From positions 310,001-374,000 of the forward strand of contig JAIXMP010000011.1 of assembly GCA_025677815.1 (NCBI GenBank): a stretch of DNA of 64,000 nt. Direction: 5' to 3'. Below are positions 48,322-60,746 of the stretch, in pieces. The notes below the pieces were generated by a model. It was not told the origin of the DNA, searched no databases, and saw only the letters and a program-made list of their open reading frames with translations. This DNA comes from Phascolomyces articulosus (lineage: Eukaryota > Mucoromycota > Mucoromycetes > Mucorales > Lichtheimiaceae). Within the stretch, counting starts at the first letter, position 1, and each line of letters starts with the position of its first letter. Made by a program: the position numbers and the translations under genes.

Positions 48322-51300
48322 ATGCCAGATTCTCAGTCAAGCGATTCGGGTTCCCTGGGACTCAGTAGCGTTTTGACAGGCCCGCTGGTTGTCAAAGGTT
48401 ATCATTTCACTTCAACAACGACACCAAGTTTAGCTTATGGCGAGAACTGTGATATTGTTAAAGGATACAGGTGAACATTGTGTGAGAGAGAGAAAGAGAT
48501 TTTTTTTCATTCCCACAATTGCCCATTGGTCATATCAACTGATCTTGCTGCTATATATTTCGCATAACAGAATCACAAATAAAAGTGCCGTGGTTGCCAA
48601 GGTTACTTAACACCGACAAAATTTATCACTTTCTCCTAAATAATTTTTATCGATATTTATCTGCTTGCTTCTATAACTTTTTATTATTAGGCATCAACGG
48701 ATTCTTTACGATTTGAACGAGAATTTTATATTATGAAGAAACTTTATCAATATAAAGGAGGGTCATCATTTATTGGTAAATGAGCACTTGCTGTTTAGTG
48801 AATAACACAGGCAGAAAAAAAATAATGGCAAGCATGATGGTAACACAACAGTGAAAAATAATGCCCCAATATGCATTAAAAAATAAAAAATAAAAAATTT
48901 TAGTACGACAACTTGAATATATCAATATGCCAAGTGGAATAACGGTTGTCATCTATGCTGATGAAGGCACTGGATATCTTCAACAACAAAATCACCATAC
49001 AGACGATACGATGACTGGATTAAAATCATCAAGAAATAATGTGAATGGTAGTGATGAAGCCTCTTCTTCATCAACCACAATTTATAGCGAAGACAATACG
49101 AGTAATGCGAGTGCAGTGGGAGGAATAGCTCAATCTTCGGTAGAACAACAACAACCTTCTAAAAGCAAACGAAAAAAGAGTATTACGAGATACGACCCAT
49201 TGGATGAAAATAGCCCTATGCCTATATATGATCTATGTACCTTTTTGCGTTTTGCTATCAAGTGTTTTCAAGCATTAGAATTTATCCACAAGCATAATAA
49301 TTGGCACCATGAGATAAACTTGAATGCATTACAATGGGATGGTACTGATGAAGGTCCTGTAAAATTATGGAATTTTGGATCAGGATCGAAATCACTTGAA
49401 AGGTAATAGTGTTTTTTTTTCTTTGTAAAAAAAAATCAGAGGAAGTATGGATATGATAGAATAATGATAGCTGTGCGTATTATGTCCTGTTCAAAACATA
49501 TCTAAAACCCATTATTCTTTATTTTACAAATAACAGCTACTTAAGTTCAGAAGGTTGGCGGAAAACAGCGAAAAACAAACGACTCATGAATATGTTGCAG
49601 AGTTTACTGGTTTATATGAGCCCAGAACAAACTGGTCGAACAACCTATACACCAGACCACCGTTCAGATATTTATTCGCTTGGCATTGTATTTTTTACCA
49701 TTCTCACTTCAAGAGCACCTTTTGAAGGAAGACCATTGGAAATATTGAATGGGATTTTAAGTAAAAAAATTCCTTTGGCTCATGAGTTAAGAGCCGATTT
49801 ACCTGAAGTGGTGTCTAGAATCATTGAGAAAATGACTAATAAGGTCAATCAACGTGTTTTTTATTCCTGGAGGTCTATTGAAGAGGCAACGGCTCAATTT
49901 TTTTTGATTCTAACGTTTTTTTGTTTGGGTAAAATTCCATTCTTATATATAAATATATATAGGCACCTGACGATCGGTATACAAGTGCACATGGTGCTCG
50001 TTCCGATTTTGAAGAGTGTTTAAAAAGATTAATGACAACGGGAGAATCACCATCTACTTCTCAAGAGGTAATTGATTTTGGCTATAGATTATTACAGCTG
50101 ACCCCAGTTTTGCAATCCCATTTTTTGCAAACTCTGCGCTCCTTGCAAAAAACGGGGGTTGTATATTATGCATAGATTTTCCCTTTGATTACTACAACAG
50201 ATTAATAATGTCTTTTTATTGGTGAATTAGTCCATATCCTCTTTTACACTAGCTCAGCATGATGTTGCATCCGTGTTTACTTTACCAAAATCCATTTATG
50301 GTCGACAAAATAGCATTTCAGAAATAACGTTTATTATCGAGCGATGTTCTGGAATATATAAACCTATGCGTCTTCGAAGTAGCAGTAACAGTAATAATGA
50401 TAAAAACCGATCCAGAGTATCAAATAGTGCCTTTGGAATTACGGACTCAACAATGCACGAAATACTTAGCGATGAAGCATCTGATAGGGTAACATTAAAC
50501 AGTGATGTCGCTCATCGATCAACAACGTCACCGAGTCGATGTAGTGCAGGGATCGAAGGGAGTGAAATATCCAGTATAAGTGGACGGTTGGCTGCAAGCA
50601 ATTCAAGGAAAGAATCAGCTACTTTTGTTGGTGTTTATGGGCCAGGCGGCATAGGTAGGATACTTTTTTCGATTGAATACTGGGTTTATCATTTATGAAA
50701 AAGAGAATTAAATGTATTACTTAATATTTGTAAAGGAAAATCGACCTTATTCACTGCTGTGAAAGCTACGGCTCGGAAAAATGGGTAAGTAATAATAGCA
50801 TTAAGTACAATGTTACGAAATAACCCTAAAAGCAAACAGATATTAAATGCTGCTTATTTTTCTTGGTAGTTATGTCGCTACCTGCAAGTTTGATTCTAGA
50901 AATAAAATTCCATACAGTGCAGTACTTCGATCACTATCACAAATACTTCAACAGATTCTATCCGAATCTGAGATCGATGCGTTTTACGAACACGTCAAGC
51001 TATCCCTTGGAACCCAGTTCTCAAATATTTCAATGATTACAGATTTTGTTCCCGAACTCAAACCAATGTTATATTCAGAAGATTCTGAAAATAATGATAT
51101 ACTATCAATGCAAATGGATAATGTGGAAGCACGTATCCGTTTTCATAATTTATATGTGGAATTGATTCGAGCCATTACTCGATGGGGTATGACAACATTG
51201 GTAAGATTACTATTATTATTTTTCACCTCCTTCAAAAACAAACAAATAAATCAATGTGCACATCTCATGATATTTGACTTTATAATATATAGTTTTTAGA

Positions 51301-54300
51301 TGATCTTCATCAAGCTGGTAATAATTTTTAAAAATATATCCTTTGTTCTACTTGTTGAAATTAACTCACATATTTATATCATGATACGTATGTATCTTTT
51401 TAATTTATTTTTATGCGTCCTACAACAGATGATCCATCCCTTGAGATTTTAGAAGCACTTGCTGCCTCTCGAGTCAAAATCTTGATCTTCATGTCTTATC
51501 GTGATCAAGAAGTAACACCCAAACTTGCCGATCTTTTAAAAAATCAAATTGCCGATATTCACCTTATTGGTGTGAATCCGATCAATAATGAAGCTCTTAC
51601 TGATTTTATTTGTGATGCACTTCATCGATCGCGTGATACTGCTAATAAAGAAGCGGTTCTTCCACTTGTCGACATCATTTACAAAAAGACCAAAGGCAAC
51701 GTGTTTTATATTTCTCAACTATTACGAACACTCGAACGTAAACGATTTATTTATTTTGATTGGGAAACAAACGAATGGAGCTATGATTTAAAAGAAATTG
51801 AAAACGCTGCTATATTTGAACATGGTGATTTCCGAGGATCAGATGCTGAATTGGATGTTTCATTTATTGTGGCTCGACTCCGTGAATTACCGCCAGCAAG
51901 TCAAACGCTTTTAAAATTGGTTTCCTTTGTGGGAGATACCTTTTCATGGTCCACAGTCAAGGATCTAATGATTAATAATGCCGAAAATCGTCAAGAAGGT
52001 AGTACTTCTACAACTGATCTAGACGATGCGTCTACGGTTTCGGATATGAATGGTAGCTGTGGAAGTAGTAGCGGTGGTGGAGTTTCAGGTAGCGAAATCA
52101 GTGCAGCAAGATCAGCATCTTATCAATCCCTTAACTTGACTTCCGTTGGCACTAGTAATGCTGGTGGCAGATGTTTTTATCATAATGATACTAGTAGTAA
52201 ATCGTCTCATTATTCAGGCAGTAACGATCCAATCAGTGGATTACAAACTGTAATACAAGAAGGTTATATTTTACCTGTCAGTATGGATGAATTTCGTTGG
52301 GTGCACGACAGAGTCGCACAAGCTGCTGCCGAACTGGCAAATCCAGATTCACACAATAAAATACATTTATCCATTGCACAGCATATGATGAAAGGTATGA
52401 TAAAAACGTGAGGTTCTTTAAATATACAGATATATCTATTAATACATATTGCCATTATTTCCCAAAAAAAAAAAAAGAGTTAATGATAAATGCTTACAAT
52501 TATAAATAATATAGAAACGGATGTGGATGCTTTTCTTGCGGCTGATCATTTACTAAAATGCCAGGATCTGGTCATGAGCTTGGAGGATAGACAACCTTAT
52601 CGTAATATTCTTATACTTGCTGGTGATCGAGGTAAATCCACAGGTGCACTTAGCATGTCCTTTGCGTACTACATGTTGGCCATACGATTGGCACATCCAG
52701 AACAAGAATGGACGGATCAAGAATACACAAAAAGTTTACAACTTTATTGTAATGCTGCAAATTTAAGTTGGACGGTGGGAGAATACGAAACTACTGAAAA
52801 ATTTATCCAAATCATCTTTGATAACGCAAAAGAACCGTTGGATCGACTCCCTGCCTATGATGTACAAGCTAGATACTATCTTGCTACCCAAATGCATAAC
52901 AAAGCCCGTCTTGCTTTGTTACAAGCATTGGATGAATTAGGTGATGAAGTTTCTGAAATGGATGTATCAGAAAAGGGTCTACAATCTATATTCGATCAAA
53001 CACAGACATTGGTGGAGAAACATGGTCATGATGCTATCCTTGAATTACCACCGTGCAAGGATATCTTGTTAAAGGCAATGATGAGTGTGATGGATGAACT
53101 GTACGGTATAATCTGCATTATTTGTTAAATGAATGAAAATATTTTTTGTTAGATGATGCAATATAGCTCCTTGTACTGACATTGTTTCTATTACCTATAC
53201 AGTATTGCTGTGTGTTATTTTAGTGGTCAGAAAGGTGAAATGTTATATTGGTCATGCCGTTTAGTCATTTTATGTATTATCCATGGTCCAACTCATGTTA
53301 GCGGAACGGGCTTTATCACATCTGGACTTGCTTTTGCTGTTGCTTCCAAGAATTACCCATTTGCTGTGGTAGGATAAAAAAAAAATAGCCACTCACTCAA
53401 CCTTTTTTGAAAATACACATTATTACTCACACCATTTTTTATAGAAAATTGGTACCATTGGTATTGCTCTAGCGGATAAATATGGTAATAATCAAGATCG
53501 AGGTCGATCTCATTGTATCTATGCTTCTTTTGTTCGTCAATGGGGTTTCAGTCTTCAGGAAAATCTATCCAAGCACATTCGACCTGGTGTTCAATTCTCA
53601 TTATCAGCGGGTGACCGTATTTATTCAACAGCAAATCAAGCCCATGTGGCCATTACCATGTTTTATTGTGGTCATCATGTCGCCGATACATTGCGTGAAT
53701 GTGAACAAATATACGAAGAAATTTATACTTGGTCTCCAACCACCGATATGAATAGTTTTGTCATGACCATCATCCGTGCCTGCAAAGCCCTTCAAGGCCA
53801 AACTTACGTGGACACACCCAACGTATACGATGGAGATGATGGATTTAATGACGAACATTTCTTGAATGAATCCTACAAACATGGTAGTAATCCTGAAGTG
53901 GCTCAAAATTGGTATGAATCGTATAAGATGGTACCGCTGACGATTTATGGTCATTATGATGCTGCTATTGAAACTGGAAAACGGTGTGCCAAAACAATGG
54001 GAGCTCATCCAAACCATCGACATACCTATTTGAATTTAGCTTATTTATCCTTGGCTTTGATCCAAAAAGCACGAAGTGATCCAGAAAATAGACAATTCTA
54101 TATGAATGAACTCAAAAAACATGAGGATTATCTTCATGAATGGGCCGTTCATAGTCGGATCAATTATGCCATGTATTGGACATTTATTCAAGCGGAATTG
54201 ATATCTCTTGAGGATACACACGAAGCTTATTTCAGGGCTGCTCAACTCTATGAAGAAGCCATCACTCAAGCAAGAGAAGGTTCGTGGTATTTGGAATTGT

Positions 54301-57300
54301 GCATTATTCATGAATATGCTGGTGCTTTTTATAATCGAATTGGCTTTTCTAATGTTGCTTATGGATTTATTAAAAAGGTATATATAAAAAAGATGAATGT
54401 TACCCAGAAGATAATATCCTGGTAATAATTATATTTGTTTATTTTTTTAGGCTATCGAGATGTATGTGGCACATGGATCATATGGAAAAGTTCGCCATAT
54501 CAACAGCTTGTTTTCCGATTTACTGAGCGATCTTAGTGACGATCGATTAGAACGACACGAAAAAGGTATACAGACAGATCCTATCCCCTTCCATGGCCAA
54601 CCAGCGTGGAGTACTTCATCCTCTTCTCATGATAACGCCAATAATAATGCTGCAACAAACGAACCATATGCTGAGGAATATATACCTCCAGTGACAACAG
54701 AAGAAAGTTTAATGACATTAGATATTGTAAGTATAAAGAGCAAATTTATATATACTTACTGGTGATGTGTTTTATATGATAATGGTAATAAGTATAATGG
54801 GAACTAATAATAACTTACGTAAAAAAAAAATAAGCTTGACATGGCGTCCATTTTGAAGAGTAGTCAAGTCATCAGTTCTGAAGTACGGTTTGATAACTTA
54901 CTTGGCTCGATGATGAACATTATTTTTGAAAACAGTGGAGCGGATTGTGTAGCTATCGTTGTCAAGGATGAAAAGTTTGGCTTGTGTGCCCATGGAAAAG
55001 AAGGCACGACCCATTCTTATGATCCACCTCTTCCACTTTCTGAAAAGGACAAGCTGATATCCAGTCGTATTGTCCATCATACCATCAACACCGGTGAAAG
55101 TATATTTATCAAAAATGTAGAAGAGGATCCTCGATTTGCAGTTGGACCCTGGTTTGAAGAAACCGGTAGAAAATCGGTTATTTGTATGCCTATTATCCAT
55201 AAATGCACTACCGTAGGTTGTTTATTGATTGAAGGTACAGTGGGTGTATTTACCCAAAGACATATTACAGTGTTAAGTCTCTTGTGTCAACAAATGGGTA
55301 TTTCTATTACCAATGCATTTTTGTTCAAGTCGGTACAACGCGTGACAATGGCAAATATGAAGTAATGTTCATCATTATGATTATAGTGGGAGAAGGGTTA
55401 TTTTTTTTAAACACATTTTTTAATGTTACCAATACGTTCATTAGAATGATTGAAATGCAAAAACAAGCACTTGAAGAAGCGCGTAGAAGTAAAGAAGCTG
55501 CTGATAAAGCAACACGATTACGAGAAATATTTTTGGCCAACATGAGTCATGAAATTCGTACACCTTTTGCTGGTTTTTATGGCATGATTTCGTTATTGGC
55601 GGATACAAAGTAAGAAAGTTGGTACTTTATAGCTGATTAAAAATAGCTGCAATGAAGCAAGTGCAATATTAAACGCCTTATATTATTTGTATATTATACA
55701 AAAGATTAGATGCAGAACAACGAGATCTTGTACGGACGGCTAAAGAATCATGCGAAATGCTATTACAATTGATTGATGATCTGTTAAACTTTTCAAAGTT
55801 ACAAGCAAACAAAGTAACCTTGGACTTATCACCTGTCATCATAGAAGATCTTGTCGCTGATGTCATAGAAATGCTTGTTGCTATGGCAATACAAAAATGT
55901 ATTAACATCACCTATACCATTGCAGATGATGTACCAGCAGTCGTCATTGCTGATGGAAATCGTTTAAGACAGTAAGATAAAAAAAACTATTTCTCATTAT
56001 ATATTATAATTTTGTACATTTATTTATCCATCATTAGAAAAAAAAAATAACTTATATATATTGTATCATATAATTATAGAATCATTATTAATTTACTGGG
56101 TAATGCAATTAAGTTTACGCATGAAGGAGAAATTATTATTCGATGTTCAGTTGCAGAATCAAGGGAAAAAAGCTTAACAGAAACTGCGGTCGGAGGAAGC
56201 AACAGAGTTCCATTATTATTTGAAGTGGTTGATTCGGGTATTGGTATAAGCAAGGAACAAAGAAAAGCATTATTTGTTCCATTCTCTCAAGTAGATGGAA
56301 GTACAACGTAAGTATAATACCTCAATAGAAAAAACTATGGCTATAATAATAATCAAACTCATTAATTTATTCACTTATTTATTTATAGTCGTAAATATGG
56401 CGGAACAGGTCTCGGCTTGTCCATCTGCTTACAGCTCGTCAAACTCATGTCTGGAAGAATAGATGTGGATAGTGAACCATCCAAAGGATCACGATTTTTC
56501 TTTACTATAGCAGCAGGAAGAACAGATCAAGGATTAAAACGTATTGAATTTGTGCAGGACCATCTTAATACATTAAAGGATACAAAAGTGCTGGTGGCAG
56601 ATAAATATGCATCTACAATGGCCATGATACGACAATTATTACCTGGAATTACAGTAGATGAAGTATGTCCTACCAATGATGCATTATTACAACAACCATT
56701 ATACGCTGATCGTCATCAAGATGCTTCTTCCTCTACAACCTCAGCATCATCCGTAAATGACTTGAACCATTACCCGGTCATTATTGTTGGATTATTTTTA
56801 ACACATGATCCGGAGTTTGAAGCATGGGCTAAAAAATTGAAAAAATACTTGAAACATGCCAAATGTATTGTTGTGATGCATTATCCAAGAGGTGCACTGA
56901 GTGATATGCTTATGGGTAATATTGCAAACAACAAAGGACTCTTGACACCCTCGGCTGCACATTTTGACGCAAATGATTATTGGGGTGAAGAACATAGTAA
57001 AAATAAGCAACAGCAGTCACCATTCCGACCTTTCAATAATAATGAACCAGTGGCAACAATTATTCAAGCAGCAGGTCTTGACTTTGAACATACTAAGCAG
57101 CACCAAACGGTGGTGCGTATGCCGGTACCTATCCGTCGAAAGAAACTGCTCAAGTTGATGATGGGTATACGTGAGCACGAACAACAGAAACAATTTTCAA
57201 AATCTGTAGCGCTTAAACCTGCATATTTATCTTTTCTTCCACCGCCAGCGTCAGATGAAGGAGCCACACCGACATCATCGACGCAACAACAACAATCATC

Positions 57301-58060
57301 AGTAAAAAGGAAACCAATATCCAAGCGACCAACCATATCAGCCCGTGTAAGTTCTGAAGGTCAACGACTTGTAGATTCATTAACCCCAGAAGAACTTGAA
57401 CTATTCAAGACTCAGAATATTTTGATTGCCGAAGGTAATAGCTATTATTTTTACATTATGTCGAAGGGAAAATCAAGCCCTCATCAATTTAACGTCTATT
57501 ATGCCATTTACATTTCAGATAATATGGTGGCTCGAAAATTATTATTCAAACAACTCAAGCGATTGGAATTCAACGTTGTATGTGCAGTGAATGGTCAAGA
57601 AGCAATAGATCAATACATTGAATGTGGTCCAGGTTATTTCAAAATGGCATTTTTTGATCACCATATGCCAAAGGTATATAATAACACATTTGGGGGAGGG
57701 GAAAAAAGTCAATAATAGACTCACAGTATCATATATAATAATAAAAATCCAATAGTGTGATGGAGTAGAAGCGATAAAAAGGATTCGAGAAATGGAAAAA
57801 GAAAAGAATTTGGCACGATTATCTATTGTAACACTTACAGCTGATATACAAGATAGTGCTAGAGAACTTTGCATGAATGCTGGGTTTGATGAGTAAGTTC
57901 CTCATTACGAATTTATTATAGTTAAAATATACACTAATATAAAACCATCACTTTTTATTATAATAATAATAGCTATTTAACAAAACCCATGAGCCATACT
58001 ACTTTTGCTACTGCCTTACGGCGATTTTGTTGTGATATCTTATATCAAAAAGAAGAATAA
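48322..58060 (+). CDS. Hybrid histidine kinase with kinase-like head, AAA ATPase and GAF domains
   Basis: This is a very large phosphorelay sensor like the fission yeast Mak2/Mak3 group, which act in peroxide and stress signalling through an HPt protein. Twenty-three exons run from 48322-48470 to 57973-58060 (2514 residues). In order: a protein-kinase-like domain (about 1-380), an AAA-type ATPase with Walker A GPGGIGKST (about 528-537) and Walker B FLDDLHQA, a long TPR-like helical region, a GAF domain (about 1640-1800), a HisKA dimerisation helix with phospho-His in [10 protein letters not shown] (H1855), a HATPase with N box LLGNAIKFT and G boxes DSGIGIS and GGTGLGLSI, a degenerate receiver, and a C-terminal receiver with phospho-Asp in DHHMPKCDG (D2435), TLTAD and the Lys in LTKP. 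The kinase-like head lacks catalytic residues, as discussed under findings. It should autophosphorylate on His and pass phosphate to its C-terminal Asp. The start is the first ATG after the upstream TTTACAG; an additional 5' exon is possible. Confidence 0.92.
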
Positions 58061-58241
58061 TGAAATAAAATTAGTTAATTATTATTATACCCCACCTTTT
58101 CTCACGATATCTCCTCATGACTTTAAAAGATATGCATGTCGTACCAAACAACATTTTACCCCCTTTTCTTTTTTTTTTTTTTTGGTTGCTTAATTTAGCA
58201 TATATTAATACATACACCTACACTATCTATAAGACTATCCA

Positions 58242-60330
58242 ATGAAGAATAAAAAGTTAAAATTGTCACAAAAGAATAACACACCTTCCAGCAGTAATAG
58301 CAGCTACAGCCATCCCAAAGATTCTTCCGATTATGAGAAAATAATTAGTGATGCATCCAATGCTATCAATCGCATGTTTGAAACCGAATATATTGATTTA
58401 CTTGATCGAAGAGCCAAAGCCAAAGCCATGACAAGTCGTTTTGCATCGGCTATAGAAGATGCCAAGGAAATGATTAAATATTTACCACAATCGTCAAGAG
58501 GATATATCCGTGCTGGAGAATCCTATTCCATGCAAGGAAGAGAGGCGGACGCTGCTGTTATCTACGAAAAGGGTCAAACAATGGTGGATAAAAAAGATCC
58601 AAACTATAACATGTTGGTCCAAGGTGGAAAAACAGCTCGATCACGTACTGAACAACGAATTGATATGATTGCACGCATGCCTCTTGAAACTACATTTCAT
58701 ATCTTTGAACAATTATCTTTGGAAACCCTCGGTGCCTGCATTAATGTATCGAACGTATGGCGTGGACGGCTTTTCAAATGTGGACAGGTATGGAAAACCT
58801 TGTCGTCTACAGGGAATCAACGTGTGGATATTGCCATTTGTCATTCCATTGCATCGATTGGCAAGCACGTCAAAAACCTCACATTATCATGTAAAGATAA
58901 ATCATTACGTTCTCTATATTTGGATCATATGAAGAATGGATGTTTCACCCAATTGTCACATCTTGTCATGACTAGTTGAGTGGTTTTTTCTCCTTTTTTT
59001 TTTTTTTTTTTTTTTTTTTGTTATCCCAAAAGAAAGAGACTGGAAAACTGATAGTCTTGTATAATGGTTTATGGTTTTTCACGAAATAGAGGATATGACA
59101 TACACTGTCAATCGAGAACTGACCGCTATTGGTTTATGGCAAATGCGCAATACCTTGACTCAGATCGACGTTGATTTTACTGACAACAAGGTGATTCTAT
59201 CATTATCTGCTATATTAACTTCTGCTCCACAGTTGATCTGGTTGTATTACAAGACAAGTGCTCCACTTCGTAAAGCGGCTGGTGATCCAACTGCCTTGAT
59301 TCGGCCTCATGGACTCAAACAGTTAAATGTAGAATCAAGCTTGATTTACGGCGATGATATTCAACCGATTTTGTCCAATTGTCAACAATTACGAACATTG
59401 GTAGCGATTGGATGTGATACCACAGTGATGGATACAGTTCTTTCCTGCTGTTCTCAACTCGAATTTTTTGGATACAATACAGATGCTCATCTTACCCATC
59501 TCAGTAAATCGCAGGCGGAACGAACGAAATCGACGGGTTTACGTGTTCTTGATATGGGTACACCGGTTCATATTGAACAATTATTGCCATATTTTACAAG
59601 GCATGCTCCTACCCTACGCGTCGCCTTTGTCTGCTTGAATGAATTATTTCCAGAAGAATTGTTATTACTCGATGCTTGGGCCTATCCCTCGATCATGAAA
59701 GAATTACGTATTTTCCAATGTCAGTTCGCGGAAGGAACGGAACATGTGGTAGCAAGGATGATTCAAAATTGTCCCGAATTACGCAACGTTGTTTTCTCCA
59801 ATGTTGAAAATATGGATGTATTGACACGGGAATTGGTCAAGATAGATAAGTTAGCCAAGCTACACTTGCACAATATTCATTGTCCATTGGAAAACGAACT
59901 GCAACGTTTATTTGATAAACACGTTGCTCTGGATGATGAATCGCAATTATTCTCTATACGGTTTTGTAATATGACCACGGTATCTGATGTTGTGGTGGAT
60001 GGGTTACGGTCTCTCAAGGCATTAAAATATTTGGAATTGAATGTGTGTAGTGGTATGACGTCCCAGAAATTATGCTCGGTCATACCTGATATTCAAATGC
60101 TGTCAGAAATCAAACTTCGGCAAGTGATGGCAGTAGACGACCAACTCATAAGAGCACTTGGATCTATTGAGGTGGTACGACTCATATCATTGAATATACA
60201 TGATGCAAGTGTACGATATCTGATAGAGCATTCGAAATGCCTTGAAATGTTGGAAGTACGTAGTTGCAATTGTTCACCGGAAACATTGACCCTTGGTCGA
60301 AGTAAAGAAATACGTGTTATTGGTCCTTAG
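58242..60330 (+). CDS. TPR/F-box/LRR protein, Dia2/Pof3-like, second gene
   Basis: This is a second probable SCF substrate receptor. Exons 58242-58974 and 59090-60330 give 657 residues. An N-terminal Ser/Asn-rich tail is followed by TPR-like helices (AINRMFETEYIDLLDRRAKA, ASAIEDAKEMIKYLPQSSRG, GYIRAGESYSMQGREADAAV), an F-box (RMPLETTFHIFEQLSLETLGACINVSNVWRG, about 145-175) and a C-terminal LRR array rich in Leu-x-x-Leu patterns. The intron contains a long T run (58996-59018); its donor GTTGAG is weak but the frame fits. The build matches the gene at 26268-28800, but sequence identity is low, so they are old paralogues or distant members of the same F-box family. It lies 181 bases after the histidine kinase, in the same direction. 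Confidence 0.88.
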
Positions 60331-60746
60331 AAACCTTATTTTTTAATATCCTCATCATCATTATCCACATAGTATATCTTTTCCTTCTTCCTTCCAACAT
60401 GTCCTTTCCTCCCCCTTTCCTCCATTGTTGCAATTAGAATGTATATATAAAAAAATAAAATATATATTTTGTGTATGTACTAATAATATGCATATAATGT
60501 TTTGAGTAATATAAAGTACACTTTCTGTTTGAAAAAAAAAAAGAATATAATAACCATTAAATCATAATATCATTGGAAAAACATCGCTAGTAAGGGGGGA
60601 AGAATGAAAAACTGCGATGCATTGTCTGTGTTATGTGTGTTTGTATCTGACGTGGTAAGGATGTAAAAGGATGAGATCGTCAAAATAATAATATATAATA
60701 ATAATTGGATGGTGCGTCGTGTGTGTAAATTTGGATTTCGATTTTT
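60331..60746. other. 3' convergent spacer of the F-box and Ysc84 genes
   Basis: Both flanking genes end here. AATAAA at about 60455 on the + strand could serve the F-box gene. No gene is visible. Confidence 0.5.
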
